This document shows, piece by piece, positions 20,128 through 23,723 of a DNA stretch of 23,723 nucleotides. The stretch lies in IMG/VR virus record IMGVR_UViG_3300036832_000542, positions 1-23,723 of that record, one strand, 5' to 3'. The notes below the pieces were generated by a model, which was not told where the DNA came from, made no database searches, and saw nothing but the letters and a program-made list of their open reading frames with translations. The position numbers and the translations under genes were made by a program. Every line of letters begins with the position of its first letter. Within the stretch, counting starts at the first letter, position 1. Origin of the DNA: a virus.

Positions 20128-20262
20128 GCACTGGCCCTTGACCAGGGGCGATGTGAAGGGTTCGGAGGGCATCGTTTGTGACCGCGGACGCTTGCCCGTT
20201 ACGGGTCGATGTCCGGGCGGCACCCAAGTGTAAATCCAGACCGTTCGCGGGCGGTGTCACCG

Positions 20263-20290
20263 TTGACTTGTGCGCCCCGTTCGTCAGAGT
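20263..20290 (+). promoter_or_regulatory. Candidate leaderless promoter of the early operon
   Basis: TTGACT (20263-20268), 16 bases, CAGAGT (20285-20290), then eight bases to ATG 20299. The start point would fall on or next to the ATG, and no Shine-Dalgarno precedes it. Leaderless messages are common in actinobacteria. TAGAGT seven bases before the ATG at 3563 is a similar arrangement. Confidence 0.45.
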
Positions 20291-20298
20291 GGGCAGTC

Positions 20299-20481
20299 AT
20301 GCCCGACACTGCTGACGAACTACTGACGGTCGACGAGGCCCTCGCCGAGTTCCCCTATTCGCGCCGCACGATCGAGCGCTGGATTGCCATCGGACTACTG
20401 CAGACGGTGCAGCCCTACGTTCGCACCCAGCGCTACGTGCTGCGCTCGCAGCTGGAGCAGGTCAAGTCCTCGGCGTCGTGA
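20299..20481 (+). CDS. Excisionase-like / MerR-type small HTH protein
   Basis: 60 aa: ELLTVDEALAEFPYSRRTIERWIAIGLL then RTQRYVLRSQLEQV. This is the 'HTH_17' excisionase/DNA-binding pattern (helix-turn-helix followed by a wing with R-Y/V-L-R-S-x-L). First gene of the rightward early operon, divergent from the integrase, so it is probably the recombination directionality factor or the regulator of the int/early switch. The in-frame upstream extension to 20209 is unlikely. Ends in GTGA overlapping the next start. Confidence 0.75.
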   Translation: MPDTADELLTVDEALAEFPYSRRTIERWIAIGLLQTVQPYVRTQRYVLRSQLEQVKSSAS

Positions 20482-20639
20482 GCGACGTTCCGAATATCAG
20501 CGCCGTCTACCCGCTCGCCTGGCTGGATCCGGCTATGCGGTGCTCGGTCTGTGGCGACTTGGCTCGCTATAGCGATGTCTGGGGCGACGAGCTCTACTGC
20601 TCCCAGGTCTGCCGCGATCGGCACTGGGAAGGATCGTGA
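20478..20639 (+). CDS. Small zinc-finger-like protein (53 aa)
   Basis: GTG 20478 overlaps the previous stop and the gene ends in GTGA overlapping the next. Contains CSVCGDLARYSD and, after GDELYCSQVCRDRHWEG, a second Cys pair: CxxC...CxxxC with His nearby. This is a plausible single zinc knuckle. Too short for confident family assignment; the overlap with both neighbours and the Cys pattern support it as a real gene. Confidence 0.6.
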   Translation: MSDVPNISAVYPLAWLDPAMRCSVCGDLARYSDVWGDELYCSQVCRDRHWEGS

Positions 20640-21427
20640 GCACGGCCGAGGTCGTCCCCGTCGGCCCTGGCGCGCTCGTCGTCCCGGTCGCCCCGCTGGC
20701 CGACATCGTCGAGGCCGTGCGCCAGTACGAGGAGACGGCCGGCGCCATCCTGCGCCCGGGTGACTGGCAGCGCGCCGCCGACGGCCGGTTCGTCGTCCGC
20801 TCGGGCTGGCGCCGCCTGGCGCTGGCCTTCGGGTTCACCGACGAGCTCGCCACCCGTGATGTCGAGTACACCGAGGCGGGCGACATACGCCGGGTAACGA
20901 CGGTGGTCCGGGTCGTCGCCCCTAACGGCCGGGCGTCCACCGGCGTCGGCGTCTGCTCGCTGACCGAGAAATGCTGCGACGGCCCACCAGACTGCCGGCG
21001 CCGCCATGCCCACTGTGAGCCCGGCTGCCGGGCCCGGCGCCACTGGACGGCGCCCGACCACACGATCTCGGCCACCAGCTACACCCGGGCGCTCTCGCGG
21101 GCCATCGCCGACCTCGTGGCCGGTGCGCCGCCCGAGGACGACGACGACGGCACGGGCCCGTTCAGTGGCCACGACACCTACGAGCCGGCGGCGCGTATGC
21201 GGGCGCCAACGCCAACGCCCATCGAGGCCGACCCGGCCACGGGCGAGGTCCTGGGCAAGGTGTCGTCCGACGAGATCCTCGACCGGATGCGGGCCCTGTC
21301 CAACGAGGACCAGGCCGGCCTCTCGGCCTACTTGGAGCACGCCGGGATCCCGACGCCGCCCCGCTCGCCCGTTCAGTTCCGCAAGGTGGCCCGGTGGCTG
21401 GAGGCGAACGACCGGGACAGCCGGTGA
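20636..21427 (+). CDS. Putative single-strand annealing / recombination-associated protein
   Basis: 263 aa; GTG with GGAAGGA upstream. The core (about 45-165) has RFVVRSGWRRLALAFGF, VTTVVRVVAPNGRASTGVGVCS and, after a His, SATSYTRALSRAIADLVAGA. The scheme 'K/RSGWR+lA.AFG ... ARA.APNGR...G.G.cs ... H..A.TRA..RAI.DLvg' recurs in phage and archaeal-virus proteins that I loosely associate with ssDNA-binding/annealing (ERF/Rad52-like) roles; this is from memory and unproven. Here the loop after GVGVCS is enlarged by a Cys/His-rich insert (CCDGPPDCRRRHAHCEPGC) that could bind zinc. A small C-terminal helical domain (SSDEILDRMRALSNEDQAG) follows. Confidence 0.5.
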   Translation: MSTAEVVPVGPGALVVPVAPLADIVEAVRQYEETAGAILRPGDWQRAADGRFVVRSGWRRLALAFGFTDELATRDVEYTEAGDIRRVTTVVRVVAPNGRASTGVGVCSLTEKCCDGPPDCRRRHAHCEPGCRARRHWTAPDHTISATSYTRALSRAIADLVAGAPPEDDDDGTGPFSGHDTYEPAARMRAPTPTPIEADPATGEVLGKVSSDEILDRMRALSNEDQAGLSAYLEHAGIPTPPRSPVQFRKVARWLEANDRDSR

Positions 21428-22371
21428 ACCGCGACGAGGCCGAGGAGTACACGGCGGCGCTCGGGCAGATCGGCGGCGGCCTTTGGCGACAGATCCTCTG
21501 GGCACAGCAGCAGGGGGTTCCGGCCGCGCTGGGCCTGTCGCTGCGCGAGTGGGTGGACGGGAGCCTCGGCGGCTACGTGCGCATGGCAGTCGAGGAACGC
21601 CGGCGCGTCGTGGCCGAGCTGACCGACGAGGGCATGTCGTTGCGACAGGTGGCCGACGTGGTGGGCGTCAGCAAGTCGCAGGTGTTCGAGGACTTGTCCA
21701 CTTCTGGACAGTCGGGCGACGACGAGCAGGGCGACGAGGCCAGCCGGTGTCCAGAAGTGGACATCCTCCCAGACCCAGACGCGGACCGCTCCGAGCAGGT
21801 GGCCGAACTGGCTCGCCAAGGTGGCCCCGAGCCGGTTTCAGCGCCGCCGCTGCCGGTCGGACGGTATGCGTGCCTCGTCATCGACCCGCCGTGGCCCATG
21901 CGCAAGATCGAACGCGAGACCCGGCCGTGGCAGGGAACCGAGCTCGACTACCCCGTCATGACGGTCGAACAGATCGGCGACCTGGCGAAGGACATTGACA
22001 CTCTCGCCGAGGCCGACGCCCACCTGTACCTCTGGGTGACACACCGGTTCATGCCCGACGGCCTGGCACTGCTCAAGCGGTGGGGCTTCAAGTACCAGTG
22101 CCTCATGACCTGGAACAAGAACACCGGGATCGTGCCCTACTCATGGATGTATGACACCGAGCACGTGCTCTTTGCCACCCGGGGGGCGCTCAAGGTCGCC
22201 CGCCGGGGACTGCGGCTCTCGTTTGACGAGCCGGTCGCCGGCCACAGCATAAAACCCGAGGTGTTCTACGACCGGGTACGCCTGGCCTCGCCGGGCCCTC
22301 GGCTCGATATGTTCGCCCGCCAGACCCGTGAGGGGTTCGACACCTGGGGCGCCGAGATCGGGGCGGCGTGA
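21424..22371 (+). CDS. MT-A70 family DNA N6-adenine methyltransferase with N-terminal HTH
   Basis: 315 aa from GTG 21424, overlapping the previous stop. Residues about 60-92 form a helix-turn-helix (VVAELTDEGMSLRQVADVVG then VSKSQVFEDL), followed by a flexible acidic linker, then the MT-A70 domain: LVIDPPWPM catalytic motif (residues 152-160), LYLWVTHRFMPDGL, GFKYQCLMTWNKN, the AdoMet/target region TEHVLFATRGALK, and KPEVFYDRVRLASPGPRLDMFARQ. It methylates adenine in DNA. The HTH suggests sequence-specific docking, perhaps on the two dyads in its own linker DNA. It occupies the same slot as the beta-class enzyme of the left arm. Confidence 0.88.
   Translation: MNRDEAEEYTAALGQIGGGLWRQILWAQQQGVPAALGLSLREWVDGSLGGYVRMAVEERRRVVAELTDEGMSLRQVADVVGVSKSQVFEDLSTSGQSGDDEQGDEASRCPEVDILPDPDADRSEQVAELARQGGPEPVSAPPLPVGRYACLVIDPPWPMRKIERETRPWQGTELDYPVMTVEQIGDLAKDIDTLAEADAHLYLWVTHRFMPDGLALLKRWGFKYQCLMTWNKNTGIVPYSWMYDTEHVLFATRGALKVARRGLRLSFDEPVAGHSIKPEVFYDRVRLASPGPRLDMFARQTREGFDTWGAEIGAA
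21695..21763. promoter_or_regulatory. Two 16-bp dyads inside the MT-A70 gene
   Basis: TGTCCA-CTTC-TGGACA (21695-21710) and TGTCCA-GAAG-TGGACA (21748-21763). Each is an inverted repeat and the two are also exact reverse complements of each other. Start-to-start spacing is 53 bp, very close to five helical turns. They lie in the linker between the HTH and the catalytic domain. They could be operators for the protein's own HTH, or could form a 16-bp hairpin in the message. Confidence 0.65.
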
Positions 22372-23078
22372 TGGCGTTCGCCGAAGACTTCGAATTCAGC
22401 GACCGATTCCGCCAGCACTTGTGCGAGATCGCAAAGAACGTGTTCCGGCCCCAGGTCGCGCCGCAGATGGACGACTGGCAGCGAAACACCGACTTTCTGC
22501 TGAGTGTGGACGTTCCGCACCGGGACGGCCTTATCCGGATCTCAGCGCGATGCCGGCGCCGCAAGTACATCGGCCGTTACGGCGCAAAGGATTTCACCGT
22601 CCGCTACCGGCGGCCGAGCGGCGTCGCCACGGAAATGGTCAAGATGCTGAACGGCTGGGGAGATCTGTTCGTCTATGGGTTTGAGGCCGCCGACGGATCG
22701 GACCGCCTGTTCCCATATTTCGTCGGGAATACCCAGTTACTCCGGCAGTCGATCCGTGACGGCTGCGGGCCGTGGGCAATCCGGACCAACAAGGACGGCA
22801 GCTCGTCTATGGCCGTCTTCCGGCTAATGGACATGCCGCTCGGGTTCGTCCTCTACAGCGAAGGGATCACCATCGACGACGAGGACATCTGGTTCCAGTG
22901 CCCTGGCTGCTACACGCGACGAGGAATGCCACTCGACGACCGAGGACAGGCGGGGGACGGTTTCGAGCGCCGCTGCCTGTTCTGCGGGCATGAATGGCGA
23001 TCGGCTCGCTCTGGCCACCTCTTCAAGCCCGGCGCCTCGGCCCTGCCGCCGAATCGCCTTGGGATCGAGTCCAACTGA
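22371..23078 (+). CDS. Unknown phage protein with C-terminal zinc ribbon (235 aa)
   Basis: ATG 22371 shares a base with the MT-A70 stop (TGATG). The first 160 residues are a mixed alpha/beta domain: DFLLSVDVPHRDGLIRISAR, CRRRKYIGRYGAKDFTVRYR, EMVKMLNGWGDLFVYGFEAA. The run of polar strands followed by 'GWGD.f.YGF' recurs in phage early proteins of unknown function and may be a nuclease-like fold, but I cannot identify an active site with confidence. The C-terminus has a zinc ribbon: FQCPGCYTRRG ... RRCLFCGHEW (CxxC-x31-CxxC). It precedes initiator copy B by five bases. GC is somewhat lower than in the structural genes. Confidence 0.6.
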   Translation: MAFAEDFEFSDRFRQHLCEIAKNVFRPQVAPQMDDWQRNTDFLLSVDVPHRDGLIRISARCRRRKYIGRYGAKDFTVRYRRPSGVATEMVKMLNGWGDLFVYGFEAADGSDRLFPYFVGNTQLLRQSIRDGCGPWAIRTNKDGSSSMAVFRLMDMPLGFVLYSEGITIDDEDIWFQCPGCYTRRGMPLDDRGQAGDGFERRCLFCGHEWRSARSGHLFKPGASALPPNRLGIESN

Positions 23079-23083
23079 CGCTC

Positions 23084-23723
23084 ATGAGTCTCCGAGCCAC
23101 CCAGCACGTCTGGTCGCTGCGTGACGAGGGCAAGATCCCCGGTGGCGCCCGCCTGGTCGTCCTCCTGGCCGTGGCCGACTCGGCCCGGTCCAACACGAAC
23201 ATGGCCCGGGCGTCCCAGCGCCAGCTCGCCGAGCTCTGCGGTGTCCACACGATGACCGTGGCCCGGGCCCTCGACGACGGCTACCGGGCCGGCGCCCTCG
23301 CCGTCGTCTATCGCAGTCGGGGCAGTGGCCCGAGCGTCTTCCTCTGCCCGCCCGGCCCTGTGGATAACTCAGCCGAGCCCGAACCGAACTGCGCGACTGA
23401 GTCGCGCAGCGATGCGCGCAGCCTGCGCGACTCACGCGCGCAGTACCGCGCGACTGACGCGCGCAATCCCAGGAACGGGAATTACCAGGAGGCGAAAAGT
23501 TCGCCGCCGGCTGTCCCCAGGGGGCCAGCGGCGAACCGTTCGCCGGCCACCGAGCGCACCCCGTACGGGCCCAAGGTCGCCCCCGCCGATTGGGACGCCA
23601 ACGCGGCCGCTTGGCTGGCGACACTGCCCCCCGACGCCGACGACTACGACGCCCGGGAGTCGGCGACCCTGTCGTGGCCCCATGACCCCGACATGCGGGC
23701 CCACGCCCTCGATGTCTGGGCGA
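23084..23723 (+). CDS. Winged-helix replication-initiator-like protein, copy B (cut by window end)
   Basis: 213 codons of a gene homologous to 1211-1867 from its first residue: SLRAT, EGKIPGGARLVVLLAVAD, and recognition region QLAELCGVHTMTVARALDDG against ELADLCGVHTNTVNRALDDG in copy A. The N-terminal DNA-binding half is clearly diverged from copy A, the middle is repeat-rich in both, and the last 42 codons are identical at DNA level. If the contig is circular the gene would finish at 1867 (AAAWLATLPPD...ending in ASEHAR). Divergence at the DNA-binding domain together with different repeat boxes suggests changed binding specificity. Same functional inference as copy A: origin binding and recruitment of host replication proteins. 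Confidence 0.7.
   Translation, partial: MSLRATQHVWSLRDEGKIPGGARLVVLLAVADSARSNTNMARASQRQLAELCGVHTMTVARALDDGYRAGALAVVYRSRGSGPSVFLCPPGPVDNSAEPEPNCATESRSDARSLRDSRAQYRATDARNPRNGNYQEAKSSPPAVPRGPAANRSPATERTPYGPKVAPADWDANAAAWLATLPPDADDYDARESATLSWPHDPDMRAHALDVWA
23359..23466. other. Candidate replication origin B inside the initiator gene
   Basis: The same TGTGGATAA DnaA box occurs at 23359-23367. It is followed by a near-perfect palindrome with 10-bp arms CTGCGCGACT / AGTCGCGCAG and one central base (23389-23409), then ATGCGCGCAG (about 23412-23421), CTGCGCGACTC (from 23423), CGCGCGCAG (about 23435-23443), GCGCGACTGACGCGCGCAA (about 23448-23466). The core GCGCG is shared with copy A, but the preferred flank here is GCGCGACT, not ATGCGCGCAAG. 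An AT-richer spot (GGAACGGGAATTACCAGG, about 23471-23488) and the hairpin follow as in copy A. Confidence 0.55.
23499..23536. repeat. Hairpin inside initiator gene, copy B
   Basis: Outer stem GTTCGCC (23499-23505) / GGCGAAC (23530-23536), inner stem GCTG-t-CCCC (23510-23518) / GGGG-c-CAGC (23521-23529). The inner core is identical to copy A except for one loop base, while the outer stem differs on both sides in a base-pair-preserving way. No T-run follows here (CGTTCG), unlike copy A, which argues against a shared terminator function. Confidence 0.6.
23597..23723 (+). repeat. 127-bp exact direct repeat, right copy at window end
   Basis: Identical base for base to 1724-1850 and ends with the window. 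If joined to the left copy, copy B continues into the shared 3' end (1851-1867) and the C5 methyltransferase, closing a circle of 23596-1723 = 21,873 bp. Confidence 0.95.

Noticed and set aside
23597-23723. Terminal redundancy of a linear phage genome
   Set aside because: The matching copy is at 1724-1850, not at the first bases of the window, so it is not an end-to-end repeat.

Overview
This window is a nearly complete, very GC-rich (roughly 70% by eye) genome of a small temperate tailed phage (siphovirus type). The host is probably an actinobacterium. The evidence is the codon use, the many GTG starts overlapping an upstream stop (GTGA/ATGA), an HK97-type head module, a long tail tape measure, and an endolysin whose C-terminal domain resembles the 'GYW..DGGI..(A/F)' wall-associated repeats common in Actinobacteria. 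No tRNA, rRNA, CRISPR array or insertion sequence was recognised.

Layout. Positions 1-1867 hold the end of a beta-class DNA methyltransferase, an unknown gene and a winged-helix replication-initiator-like gene that appears to carry an origin inside its own coding sequence. A C5 cytosine methyltransferase (1864-2751) follows, with a second, recognisable protein encoded in the +1 frame of the same DNA. Next come four small genes, an HNH endonuclease, the terminase subunits, portal, prohead protease, major capsid protein, an Ig-like (IPT/TIG) protein, head-tail connectors, major tail protein, tail chaperones, tape measure, two tail-tip proteins, a C1q-like receptor-binding candidate, an amidase endolysin and a holin-like protein, all rightward up to 18736. 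A hairpin-rich gap (18737-19048) separates these from a leftward tyrosine integrase (19049-20005). A dyad-rich control region (20005-20298) separates the integrase from a rightward early operon: excisionase-like HTH protein, small zinc protein, putative annealing protein, MT-A70 adenine methyltransferase, a zinc-ribbon protein, and a second copy of the initiator gene cut by the window end.

The last 127 bases (23597-23723) are identical to 1724-1850, and identity stops exactly at the left border. 127 is a common assembly k-mer, so the simplest reading is a lasso-shaped contig. The phage would be a circle (or circularly permuted or ligated genome) of about 21,873 bp covering 1724-23596, and positions 1-1723 would be an alternative allele of the methyltransferase/unknown/initiator-origin cassette from a co-existing relative. 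A real duplication is the alternative. In either case the window holds two divergent versions of one cassette (methyltransferase, unknown gene, initiator with embedded origin) sharing the same initiator 3' end.

Most striking signals: (1) each initiator copy carries a perfect E. coli-type DnaA box, a cluster of GCGCG-type boxes that differ between copies, and a hairpin whose outer stem covaries between copies; (2) the dual-coding C5 methyltransferase gene; (3) two 16-bp dyads 53 bp apart inside the MT-A70 gene; (4) an internal Shine-Dalgarno and ATG in the endolysin that could give a free wall-binding domain. No polymerase, primase, helicase or repressor was recognised, so replication probably relies on the host machinery recruited at the embedded origin.
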